Shown here in pieces: positions 1-8,549 of a stretch of 16,082 nt of DNA. The notes under the pieces are model-generated. The model was given only the letters and a program-made list of their open reading frames with translations, did no database searches and was not told the origin of the DNA. The translations under genes were made by a program, and so were the position numbers. The stretch comes from Discostella pseudostelligera (Eukaryota > Bacillariophyta > Thalassiosirophyceae > Thalassiosirales > Thalassiosiraceae): NCBI GenBank assembly GCA_036940085.1, contig JALLBK010001204.1, positions 1 to 16,082 of the forward strand. Reading direction: 5' to 3'. Numbering within the stretch: the first letter of the stretch is position 1; every line of letters begins with the position of its first letter.

Positions 1-172
1 GAGGAGTACAACCCCCAACCACATTACACCATTATCTACCACTTGACCATGAAGTCATGAAGGTAGAGTGAAGGGGCTACACTCGCTACTCTCCTTTCCA
101 AATAGAACAATACCCTAACCTAACATCTTCATTTCAGCCTCTCATCTCGTCACGCACACTCTCTGAATAAGA

Positions 173-2123
173 ATGATTCGGCACGTCGCAGCATTCTCCG
201 TCGTCGTCACGATGGCGATGATGTTCGTTGGGGTTGGGGTGGCATTGGCAGCCGATGCCGCCACAACCACAACTCGAGACGACGCAACAGCATCAGCAGC
301 ATCGGAAAAAGACCAACTAGTATTGCTATTCCAGAAGTCGGCTGCGTTGGCGCGGGAGACGCTTGCTCGAGCATTGGGCCCGCCTTCCGCAGCGGAGGCG
401 GATGCAGACACCCTTACGAATGGCAACAGCAGCAGCAGCAGCAACAACAATAATAATAATAAAAACGACGACGACGACGACAGCAACGACAAAAATCTCT
501 CGTACGATGGGTCCGACTTAATCGAATGGATCAATTCCAATGGAGGATTCATACACCAAAATGCCCGCATTGGTTTGGATCATACGGGAAAGTATCGTGG
601 TGTCTTTGTCAAGATTGATAATAGCGAGAAGACGAATGAAAATGATAGTGAACGGAGGATAGATGAGGGTATTGAAGAGGGTGACATTATTGCTAGAATT
701 CCTTGGTGAGAGCAGACATCTAGAAGAAAAATGATGTACCAAACTTTGATCGATTCGATCCTATCCACCTCCATTATTTTATCACACTGTCTCACGCAAC
801 ATTTCTCCGTTATTTGTCCCGCTTGCTCTACTTTTTGGTTTTGATATAATCCATAAAAAATCAGGGATTTGATCATCAAACCGAACGGTTATTCGATACA
901 TAACTATTGGAGTTGCGAGGGTAAGGACAGCAAAATTTTCTGTATCGAGTGTTTGAAGTCTATTTTGGTTTTCGTCGTTCGCCTTCGATGTGCAGATCAC
1001 TTTCGTTTTTAGAAAGCAATCAACCTCTCACGCATGTCATGTTACCTTCGTCCTATTGCCTACTTAAACAAAATTTTGAACAACTTGCAACCGCATCAAT
1101 TAATGCAATCAAACAAATGATCATCATTAACTTTGAAATAAACAACGCACAGCCATCCACGAATTGTACCGTCAATTTCTACTAGGTGATGAATCGAAAT
1201 ATGCACCCTACATCAACTACCTCAAAAATCAGCCACGAGGGCGAATCCCCTCCGAATGGACCGAGGCGGGAAAACAATTGCTCAATACAATATTAGATCG
1301 CCGAACTACTAACAGCAACAGCAACGATGACTCGGAAGGTGGTGGATTGCCACCCCAGCAAAACTTAAAGGGGTACGAAGACACATGGCTTCAAGAATGT
1401 CGTGGCGACGATACCCCCCTGGCCCGTGCGGCATTTTATCAATTCACCTCCCGTGACGAGGATACATTAATGGTACCCTTCTACGATATGCACAATCATA
1501 GCAATGATCCAAAGAAATTGAATACTATATCGTACAAACCCAAAAAGAAGGGCAGACCATTTGTATTAAGGGCACTTCGAGATATTGCCCCGGGAGAACA
1601 AATTTATATTTCGTACAATCGTTGTCATCGATGTTGGTTTGATGAAGAGTATACAGGATGTACATCGTATAGTCATTATGGGACAAGTGAGGTATTTGAT
1701 GTGTTTGGGTTTGTGGAGGATTTTCCGCAAATGTGGAAGTTTCGTATGAATGTTGATGATGAGGAGGAGCAGGTGCAGGGTAGACCACCACATTGGGATG
1801 AGCTTAATTTCTGTTTGGAGAGGTCGGAGGATGATGACATGCATCTTGTGGTATCGTTTGGTGATAATTACGTTACCGAGGGAGAAGAACCGAGTGAGGC
1901 AAATGTAAAATATTTGGCAGAGCAATTGATACGCTTGAATGAGCTTGAGAAGTCGATGAAAACTGATGTTGAACTGATGAAGACGATGCCGAGTTATGAA
2001 TGGGATATGGCGTGGACTTACCATCAGGCATTGATGACATCAATATCGGCAGCGATGCTGGCGTCGGGTTACCTTCACGATTCGGGAACTGATAGCATAG
2101 GTGGAGGCCGGGATGAACTGTAG
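173..2123 (+). CDS. SET-domain protein methyltransferase with signal peptide, three exons
   Basis: Predicted SAM-dependent protein lysine methyltransferase of the SET superfamily (Rubisco-LSMT/SETD-like); the substrate is unknown. I read three exons: 173-705, 865-920 and 1153-2123. Introns are 706-864 (GTGAGA donor, ATCAG acceptor) and 921-1152 (GTAAGG donor, CACAG acceptor). Phases match (2, then 1) and give an unbroken 519-residue protein. The 56-base middle exon restores the expected run from ARIPWDLIIKP to HELYRQFLLGDESKY. Residues 1 to about 27 form a hydrophobic signal peptide ending ALA-ADA; there is no Phe at +1, so this is not a classical diatom plastid leader. A Ser/Asn/Asp-rich linker occupies about 86-108. 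SET motifs: RGVF at 142-145, the NH pair N311-H312 in DMHNHSN, and GEQIYISYN with the likely catalytic Tyr351, followed by a typical post-SET YGxxEVFDVFGF segment. The SET assignment is firm; secretory targeting is inferred. Confidence 0.85.
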
Positions 2124-2282
2124 ATGTTGGGAAGCGCCATGAAAATATCCGAGGCTCGTGGCTACGATGACGACATAGGCGTGCGAATACTTTGTTTCAT
2201 GATAGATGAGTCGAAATTGAAAGGAGTGTACGCCGCGCTAGATTTATAGCATTAAATGGTTAAAGAACATCTATTCATATCA

Positions 2283-5120
2283 CTATTTCTCTCCTGCAAT
2301 TTGTCGATAACTTTCCGATCGAACCGAACAATAGTTGATAGTAGCAATTCGGTTCAATTCATCCCTTCGAACTGCTCCCAAGACATCCGAACAGTAACGC
2401 ACTATTGTAGAGTGACAATCGTCATCTTCCTCCATAGCATGAATTACGTAGTCAAATCCTAATTCCTCATTATTTTGAGCTGCCGCCGTCGTCGAACCAG
2501 CTCGAAGAGTACTACTCCATGCCAATTGTTTGTCATCACTGTTGCCACCGCGTACCACAACCGACGATGAACTACTGACTGATTTCCTCTCCATTTCCAA
2601 CTCATGACAAATAATGTCGATCACATGTATCGCCGTACGCGCCCACAATGCATAGTGATGCAGCACTTCCTTCTCACCACGTACTTGCAATTTGGCATTG
2701 CGCTTATTGCTAAATTTCGGATATGATATTTCATCTTGTAGGTCGGCAGTATCCTGAGATAACGAGGTGGGATACTTCGACAATGCACGAGATGTAACCT
2801 CGAGGAGGAGTTCCATGGCATGGCGTTCATTGCGTAGGCTAATGGGATAACGAATGTCTTGACATGTGCGTATGGATGCAGCACCACCACCCAACGATGA
2901 CGATGTTGACGATGTTGTCGAACCCATCATGGCCGACACTGGCATGCCAAACAATCGTTGCGCCACGTAGCTAGTACTACTACTACTACCGCCGCCGGCG
3001 CTGCCACTATTGCCATATCCACCGGTCCCAAGTCGTCCTCCAAAGGTGATCCGGTCAAGCTCGCTCGAATTGCACGCCAGCACACGAAGCACGCTCAATA
3101 ATATGCGAGTATTTTCATTGTTGGACACGCAGACTCGTACGCGCTTCACAGAATAAATTGATCGTCGGGGTGAAGGATGACCAATAGTAGCAGTACCAGC
3201 TCCTCCTTCTATCCCCACACCTCTACTACTACTATGTCCACCGCCGCCTCCTCCTCCCATTAGAGCTTCAGTGAGTGCCATTGTTGTAGATGGATCATTC
3301 ATGGAGGACATGTTCTTAATGATGTCTGTTGACCAAGACAGGGACAATGCGGAACTCATGGCGACGCCCGGTGCGTTGGTTGCCGCTGTTGATGACGCTT
3401 CTGTTCCTGCCCCCGTCACCGCCGCCGACGCCAACGAGTGAAAGCTCAAACCATCCGCAGTAGCAGCACCATCTACTCCCGTGCCGCCCCCGGCCACTCC
3501 TCCACCCATCTCAGTAGCAGCAGCAGTAGTATTACTATTCACGGCTGTAGTCATCGTCGTATCCCCCCGAGACCAAAATGCCAACTTTTTCTCCCAGCAC
3601 TCTCGATCAAATACTTTATTTTCCGAATTGCAACCACTACCCGTACTTTCCGTACCACTCGCCGTCAAAGAACCTGTGCTACTCCTTACCACCTCCATTC
3701 CCTCTCCCTCCATCTCCAAAATCAAATCCATACCCAACTCCAACGGCACCTCATTCGGACAAAATCCATCCACCTCCACATTCTCTTCCACACAAAATCC
3801 ATAATTCAATAAAAAGCGATGATTGCATTTTTGACCATACGAATCATACACTTCCGCCCCCCTGGGTATGCATTGCAATGTCGTAATTGTAAATGCCTCG
3901 CTCTCTTCACAATATGTCCATCGTGTCTCCCGTGGTCGATAATGATTCAACATATCCGCATGTGGAACTAATGCCGAAGTACGATGACCATTGATGAGTA
4001 AGCCGAAATTACGGGAACAGACAATCATTCTTGCCCATTGAAATTCCTCTAGTGTTGCAATCTCAGTAAATTCGGGTGCGATCGTACAAATACTCTCATA
4101 ATCCTGCTGGATGGCATCTAACCGTTCCTTGATCTGATGTAATAAATACGATCCTCTCAAATATTCCAATTCATACTCTTTCCAAAATATAGGCATATTG
4201 CGTAATTTCTTGGGTAATATTTCATAGTAGGGCGCAAAGAAACTATGTGCGCCGTGTGTTTTTCTATCCCAGAGGAGGTAGATCATGAGAAATATATGTT
4301 TGGGTGCATCCAATTCAATGTCGGATAAGAAGATTTTGCGTCCGATTGGCGTGGATTGACCCATTTCTACGGTGATTAGACAGGATTTGGGAATGGAGAT
4401 TATAGTAGTGTGAGGTGGTAAGGTGGTGAGGGCGTGTACTCCTCGCATTTCTTTGGAGCCATCGTCGTAGTCTTCTGACTCTTCTTCTTCTTCTTTCTCG
4501 ACGACTTCGTAGGTTTGATGGTGACGATGATTCTTGCTGTTGGATTTGTTGCTGCTGTTTCTGTTGTTGTCATGATGGTGATGATCCAGTGACATCAATG
4601 CAACATCCTCACCGCCATCTTCGGATAGCTCACCAGCATTTGCATCCTTCTTTTCTTCTGCACCATCATTATCCTCTTCTTTTTCATTATAGGCATCAAC
4701 GTCTTCAATAGATTGGCTGGTATTTTGAGCACGCAATTCCAGAAAGGGAAATTGCGCACCATTGTGTAGGAGCCACCGTTCGAAGAGTTGGAATTTGTCA
4801 TACTCCTCTACTTGATGTGGTGGTTTCATGTGTTTGGTAGAGTTTCGTGTAGCATGAGGGTTGCCGTGACTGTTGATGTCGGTGTCACTGTCTATCATAT
4901 TATTTTCTAGGCTAGAATTCATTGATGTGGACGACGATTGTTGGTATTGTCGAAAGTTCGAAGGCGGTGGTGACTGGTGACTACGAAAACCAGACCTACG
5001 ACGGGGATGGAGGCGGCCATAAAAATATACGTTGTTGACGATACAGAACGAAAGAGTGAGTTGAGACCTATTGAGGGCACCGATCCACGGGAAAGCAACC
5101 CCACTCACGCTTTCGACCAA
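2283..5120 (-). CDS. SETD3/SETD6/Rubisco-LSMT-type SET-domain methyltransferase with long insertions
   Basis: Predicted SAM-dependent protein methyltransferase acting on a Lys or His side chain. It is one uninterrupted 945-residue frame. Residues 1 to about 220 are poorly conserved and acidic in the second half, with DDDG, EEEEE and a His-rich patch. The SET core runs from MRGVHA (M225) through SIPKSCLIT, SRNFGL and LVPHADMLNH (N392, H393) to VYDSYGQKCNHRFLLNYGF, with catalytic-type Tyr428. The C-terminal LSMT substrate-binding region is split by Gly/Ala/Ser/Thr-rich inserts covering roughly residues 480-690 and 715-760. Helical segments such as ENTRILLSVLRVLACNSSEL and RNERHAMELLLEVTSRAL lie between and after them. 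The family includes actin-His methyltransferase SETD3 and Lys methyltransferases SETD6 and LSMT; sequence alone does not choose between them. Met50 (MNSSLENN) is an alternative start. The gene is convergent with the SET gene to its left, 159 bases apart. Confidence 0.85.
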   Translation of the reverse strand: MVESVSGVAFPWIGALNRSQLTLSFCIVNNVYFYGRLHPRRRSGFRSHQSPPPSNFRQYQQSSSTSMNSSLENNMIDSDTDINSHGNPHATRNSTKHMKPPHQVEEYDKFQLFERWLLHNGAQFPFLELRAQNTSQSIEDVDAYNEKEEDNDGAEEKKDANAGELSEDGGEDVALMSLDHHHHDNNRNSSNKSNSKNHRHHQTYEVVEKEEEEESEDYDDGSKEMRGVHALTTLPPHTTIISIPKSCLITVEMGQSTPIGRKIFLSDIELDAPKHIFLMIYLLWDRKTHGAHSFFAPYYEILPKKLRNMPIFWKEYELEYLRGSYLLHQIKERLDAIQQDYESICTIAPEFTEIATLEEFQWARMIVCSRNFGLLINGHRTSALVPHADMLNHYRPRETRWTYCEESEAFTITTLQCIPRGAEVYDSYGQKCNHRFLLNYGFCVEENVEVDGFCPNEVPLELGMDLILEMEGEGMEVVRSSTGSLTASGTESTGSGCNSENKVFDRECWEKKLAFWSRGDTTMTTAVNSNTTAAATEMGGGVAGGGTGVDGAATADGLSFHSLASAAVTGAGTEASSTAATNAPGVAMSSALSLSWSTDIIKNMSSMNDPSTTMALTEALMGGGGGGGHSSSRGVGIEGGAGTATIGHPSPRRSIYSVKRVRVCVSNNENTRILLSVLRVLACNSSELDRITFGGRLGTGGYGNSGSAGGGSSSSTSYVAQRLFGMPVSAMMGSTTSSTSSSLGGGAASIRTCQDIRYPISLRNERHAMELLLEVTSRALSKYPTSLSQDTADLQDEISYPKFSNKRNAKLQVRGEKEVLHHYALWARTAIHVIDIICHELEMERKSVSSSSSVVVRGGNSDDKQLAWSSTLRAGSTTAAAQNNEELGFDYVIHAMEEDDDCHSTIVRYCSDVLGAVRRDELNRIATINYCSVRSESYRQIAGEK

Positions 5121-5706
5121 TCACTAGTTCAGTAGAACATAAACTAAATAATAGAACTCGCTCTCCTACCACCTAACATACCGTCGCCGTCGGAACATCG
5201 ACATAGATAGTCATGAGTCATGGTCGGTGCACGTGATGTGGGCTTATGTGGTGAGCGAAGTATCGCCAAAGATCGCGGATCACCCGCCAAACGTCATCGC
5301 TTCCAGCCAGAAGTCTGCTGCCACGTGGATGAAAGTCTTTCCGCCAAAATTGAGCCACGTGGGAAGTTCACTTCTCCACAAAGCTGGAGATCGTACGAAG
5401 AGTGGATAGCAAAGGCAACATTACGCTCTCAAACAGAAAAACGATCATATATTGAATTCATGTTAAGTAACCATGGGTTCAATTAATTATAATATGCATT
5501 TACACCTCTCAAATGATGTAGGTTGTAATTTGGGTTGCTTTACAAATATCCACCAGGTTGTCTCAACATTGACAACAACAAATAAACATCGATTATTAAT
5601 AAAGAGACTGATGATGCCGTCGCCCCGACATTCTCCCTTTCGTTACCATTCCCATGTAGCATTGGTTGTTGTTTATGACTGGCAACAACATTCGATAGCA
5701 ATAACA
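5121..5706. other. Intergenic region: promoter of the 945-residue SET gene and 3' flank of the HA-domain gene
   Basis: No convincing gene. Plus-strand open frames near 5220-5486 and 5473-5895 resemble no family and overlap either the motif cluster or the neighbouring gene. The left half holds the regulatory motifs listed separately. The right half (about 5400-5706) is AT-rich and contains nothing else I recognise. Confidence 0.6.
5213..5362. promoter_or_regulatory. Motif cluster upstream of the SET gene: AP-1/GCN4 site, three G-boxes, three CGCCAAA boxes
   Basis: Seen directly: ATGAGTCAT, a perfect bZIP palindrome, at 5213-5221; CACGTG at 5230-5235, 5322-5327 and 5356-5361, the last two inside CCACGTGG; and CGCCAAA at 5264-5270, 5285-5291 and 5342-5348. 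On the minus strand the second CGCCAAA reads TTTGGCGGG, a good E2F/DP match. All lie about 93-242 bases upstream of the start at 5120 of the minus-strand SET gene. Known: CACGTG is bound by bHLH/bZIP factors and TTTSSCGC-type sites by E2F/DP. That they control this gene is inference. Confidence 0.5.
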
Positions 5707-8166
5707 TTAAGTAGTACAAGGCGTGGGAGTCCCAATTGTGGCAGGAGTAGTTGTCGTCGTCGAAGTAGGAGTAGTCAAGGTCGTATATGCAGCAAGAATG
5801 GAGGCTTGGGCAGCAGCAATAGCAGCAGCAGTAGTAGTTGGGACAGCAGATGCCGAAGAAGTCGAAGCAATTATATCTGTCGAATAAGCTTGTAATTCCA
5901 ACATCAATGCCGAACTGTGCTCTTGTAATTCACATTGTCGTTTGTATAATTGACCGTATTCGCGTAATATCGCCTCTCGCTCTTTGGTTTGTTGCATGTT
6001 TTGTTGATGCTGATGATGATGATAGTGTTCTTGTTGCTGGTGGTGGATGCGCCTATGATGACGATGGTGCCGATGACGACTTAACTGGTATTGTTCTTCC
6101 GGCGGGGTAATGATAATTTCGGACATAGGTCGATGCCAACGATGACGACCTCGACGATGATGATATTCATCCTCCCGATTGCGTTGACGATGGCTATTAC
6201 TGCGATGACCATAACAGCGACTATCTGGACTGTCAACACGTTGAACAGGACCATATTCATCGTATTCCATCGTCGGGAATGAATCCTCTTCCTCGTCGTC
6301 CTCGGTCTCATCTCCCTCATCTGATGAAAACGAACGATCATCAGCATATCTACTTCCCTTCGTACGCAAACGCGATCGACTGCCAATATGATGGCTGTTC
6401 GATACGAACACATCATTGTCGACGACGTTGGTGATTGGCCCAATTTTTTCCAACGAACTCACAATTGACAACCCTCTCCTTCTCTTCGTCCGTGTAGGTA
6501 ATATATCTCCACCATCACCAACGCTACTTCCATCTTTACTGCTACGACCGCGACTACTGCCTCCTCTGTGCTTCCTTTTCTGTTTGCCTCCTTTGCTCTG
6601 GCTACTAGAATGCGGACTACGTATCCTATTCTTGTTCATCGCCTTCTTCACGCTAACATGGTTTCCATCAAGATAGCCATCGAAACGAGCGCTCCTACTA
6701 GATTGGTCAGAATACGAATCGACAGTTCCAATATCCACCTCTTCCTCTTCTGTACTAGTCTCATTCACGTCTTCCTCGTAATCCTCATCACCCTCTTCCT
6801 CCTCCCTATTAATTCTGTCCCAGGTGTATTCATCCTCATCTGTTTCACTATCGGTGGATTGCTTCCACAACTGTCGGGCAGTGTTGCCACCACCACCCTC
6901 ATTACTTCCACCTCCGCCTCGTCCACCTCCTCCTCCTACTTCTCGTGCCCGCGAACCTCCATCCAGACTATCCAATAAATCAATCTGTTCATCCCCAAGA
7001 GTGCTCTTCACACCAATTTTATATTTGGTATATTGCTTTCGTTGTCGATTCCACCAATCACACAACGATTTGTATTTTCCATTCTCTATAGTGCGGGTTA
7101 ATACATCGTAGGATCCATATTTGGTAATGAAGGATTGTAGTTCGGAATATCGAGTCTTCCATTGTTCGATACGACTGTTGGGATTGGGAATTGGATTGGG
7201 ATTGGAGTAGTTGGGTGAAAAGTTGGCAGTAGTGGAAGAGAGGGGACGTGCTGCACGATGGGGTAGAGATCGTTCATGAAGTTCCATCATTTTCTTGGCC
7301 TGGATGGCATTCTTGCGACGAGTGTTGGCAGCTTTTTTGGCAGATTCGTTGACAACAGCACCACCAGAACCAGTACCACCGGTACCACTGCCGCCACTTT
7401 TGTTCTGACTTGTAATGCCACACAATCCCAAACTGGCCAATTTGGCCTCATTTCGTTGGATTTTCTGCAGTCGTAGGAGCTCATAGTCGGACAAACCGTC
7501 AATGTTGGTGCCAGGGTGGAGGGATGCTATGAGTGATGCACGATCAAAAGACGTCGCCAATGAGGATGATGCCGCTGTGGTAGTGATTGCTGTTGTGGTT
7601 GCGGCCAGGTCGTCAGATGAAGATGATGTGGAATCATCATCGTCGCTGTCATCATCCTCATCACTGTCAGAGTCATCGCTGCTCGAAGAATAATTAGCAT
7701 CAGAATTTTTCTGAAGCTTGGATGGATGATGTTGATGACTAGGATGGTGCTGTAGCTGTTCGCCGAGGCGGTGGCGTTGGTGCTGGCGGCCATCCTCCTC
7801 CGCCTCCTTGACCTTGACTGCGTCTGGCGATACAAACTTTCTTGCTGTCGAGGCACCTGATTTACGACGCGGCGTTAGTTGATGAACGGCCGCGACGGAT
7901 ACCTTTGGATGATGGAATGGTGGCATTGTTGTTGGGATTGGATCAAGTCTCATGATGGTGGGAGGGGTAATTGCTATTGCCGACGCCGACCGCCGACGGC
8001 CGACATGGTTGGATTTTGTGGCGGTGGCGGCGGGTGGCGGTGCATGCGTAACTTTTGGATTTAATTTGGCGCCAAAATAGGCAAAATGATGCGTTGGAAG
8101 GAGTCGCTCGATAATCGCCAAACTATTGCCACGTGTACCTTCATTCCTTTTTTCACTTCGCGACAA
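5707..8166 (-). CDS. Low-complexity nuclear-type protein with one helicase-associated (HA) domain
   Basis: The longest frame gives 819 residues. The recognisable part is a helicase-associated domain at about 332-402: W336, YSELQSFITKYGSYDV, then YKSLCDWWNRQRKQY. This is the usual HA pattern of Trp, Gly and a WxxxQR core. HA domains are abundant in diatom proteins and are thought to bind nucleic acid; no helicase motor is present. The rest is biased: a Ser/Asp-rich acidic tract around 155-190, Gly-rich and Glu/Asp-rich stretches after the HA domain, basic patches that could act as nuclear signals (KQKRKHR, TKRRRG), a His/Gln-rich segment at about 695-724, a short predicted coiled coil (REYGQLYKRQCELQEHSSAL), and a Thr/Ala-rich tail. 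The start is uncertain: Met72 at 7953 would put the E2F/G-box cluster outside the protein. A transcriptional or chromatin role is a guess. Confidence 0.7.
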   Translation of the reverse strand: MSRSEKRNEGTRGNSLAIIERLLPTHHFAYFGAKLNPKVTHAPPPAATATKSNHVGRRRSASAIAITPPTIMRLDPIPTTMPPFHHPKVSVAAVHQLTPRRKSGASTARKFVSPDAVKVKEAEEDGRQHQRHRLGEQLQHHPSHQHHPSKLQKNSDANYSSSSDDSDSDEDDDSDDDDSTSSSSDDLAATTTAITTTAASSSLATSFDRASLIASLHPGTNIDGLSDYELLRLQKIQRNEAKLASLGLCGITSQNKSGGSGTGGTGSGGAVVNESAKKAANTRRKNAIQAKKMMELHERSLPHRAARPLSSTTANFSPNYSNPNPIPNPNSRIEQWKTRYSELQSFITKYGSYDVLTRTIENGKYKSLCDWWNRQRKQYTKYKIGVKSTLGDEQIDLLDSLDGGSRAREVGGGGGRGGGGSNEGGGGNTARQLWKQSTDSETDEDEYTWDRINREEEEGDEDYEEDVNETSTEEEEVDIGTVDSYSDQSSRSARFDGYLDGNHVSVKKAMNKNRIRSPHSSSQSKGGKQKRKHRGGSSRGRSSKDGSSVGDGGDILPTRTKRRRGLSIVSSLEKIGPITNVVDNDVFVSNSHHIGSRSRLRTKGSRYADDRSFSSDEGDETEDDEEEDSFPTMEYDEYGPVQRVDSPDSRCYGHRSNSHRQRNREDEYHHRRGRHRWHRPMSEIIITPPEEQYQLSRHRHHRHHRRIHHQQQEHYHHHQHQQNMQQTKEREAILREYGQLYKRQCELQEHSSALMLELQAYSTDIIASTSSASAVPTTTAAAIAAAQASILAAYTTLTTPTSTTTTTPATIGTPTPCTT
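8065..8135. promoter_or_regulatory. E2F palindrome, CGCCAAA and G-box at the 5' end of the HA-domain gene
   Basis: TTTGGCGCCAAA at 8065-8076 is a perfect 12-base palindrome and the textbook E2F site. A further CGCCAAA lies at 8116-8122 and the G-box CACGTG at 8130-8135. They fall in the first 34 codons of the longest frame, but 112 bases or more upstream of Met72 (7953). This makes a downstream start attractive. The match to motifs is seen; factor binding is inferred. Confidence 0.45.
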
Positions 8167-8549
8167 ATTTCATGTTGCATCCCCATGTATTTCTTCTCTA
8201 TCTTTGACGAACACCACCAAAACATAGACGCAATTCACCATGGAATCGGAATAAAGTCTATCGATTATCGATTCATTCATATCATTATTCGATACCTCGT
8301 CTCAATCCGTCCCATCTTTCGTCGTATCCTGCACAATAATTTTCCAAGATGAGGACTTTGGCGCAGTCCTAACGGGCTGCCGATACATTATTTCATATGA
8401 ATTGAGAGCGAATCTTCTTCATTTCTTCCAGCGGCAGAGAGAACCTCTACGTCTACGACATTCATTCATCAACCCATATCGACATCCCAGCTATATACTT
8501 ACACCAACCTACTCCTACTGTGCCAATTTTTTGAACTCGATGAGCAATA
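8167..8549. other. Divergent intergenic region between HA-domain and methyltransferase genes
   Basis: A 383-base spacer between divergent genes, so probably a shared promoter. It is AT-rich and holds one E2F-like box (listed separately). Plus-strand frames at 8086-8352 and 8402-8638 resemble no family and look like chance. Leaders of both transcripts must lie here. Confidence 0.55.
8357..8364 (+). promoter_or_regulatory. E2F-like site TTTGGCGC
   Basis: An exact match to the E2F consensus TTTSGCGC, 186 bases upstream of the methyltransferase start at 8550 and 191 bases upstream of the divergent frame start at 8166. An 8-base match is weak alone; it gains weight from similar sites near neighbouring genes. 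Confidence 0.35.

Noticed and set aside
142..570. 142-residue minus-strand frame with a poly-Leu stretch
   Set aside because: The Leu run is the antisense of the Asn/Ser/Asp repeat tract of the SET gene's first exon; not a membrane protein.
949..1185. 78-residue plus-strand frame between exons of the first SET gene
   Set aside because: It lies almost entirely in the second intron and breaks the SET reading; splice phases explain the region better.
1164..2123. Exon 3 as a separate SET gene starting at 1164
   Set aside because: Position 1164 is TTG inside the SET region. Joining to 173-705 and 865-920 gives the full N-terminal half of the domain in phase.
5220..5486. 88-residue plus-strand frame
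   Set aside because: No family resemblance, and it covers the G-box/CGCCAAA cluster upstream of the SET gene, so non-coding is more likely.
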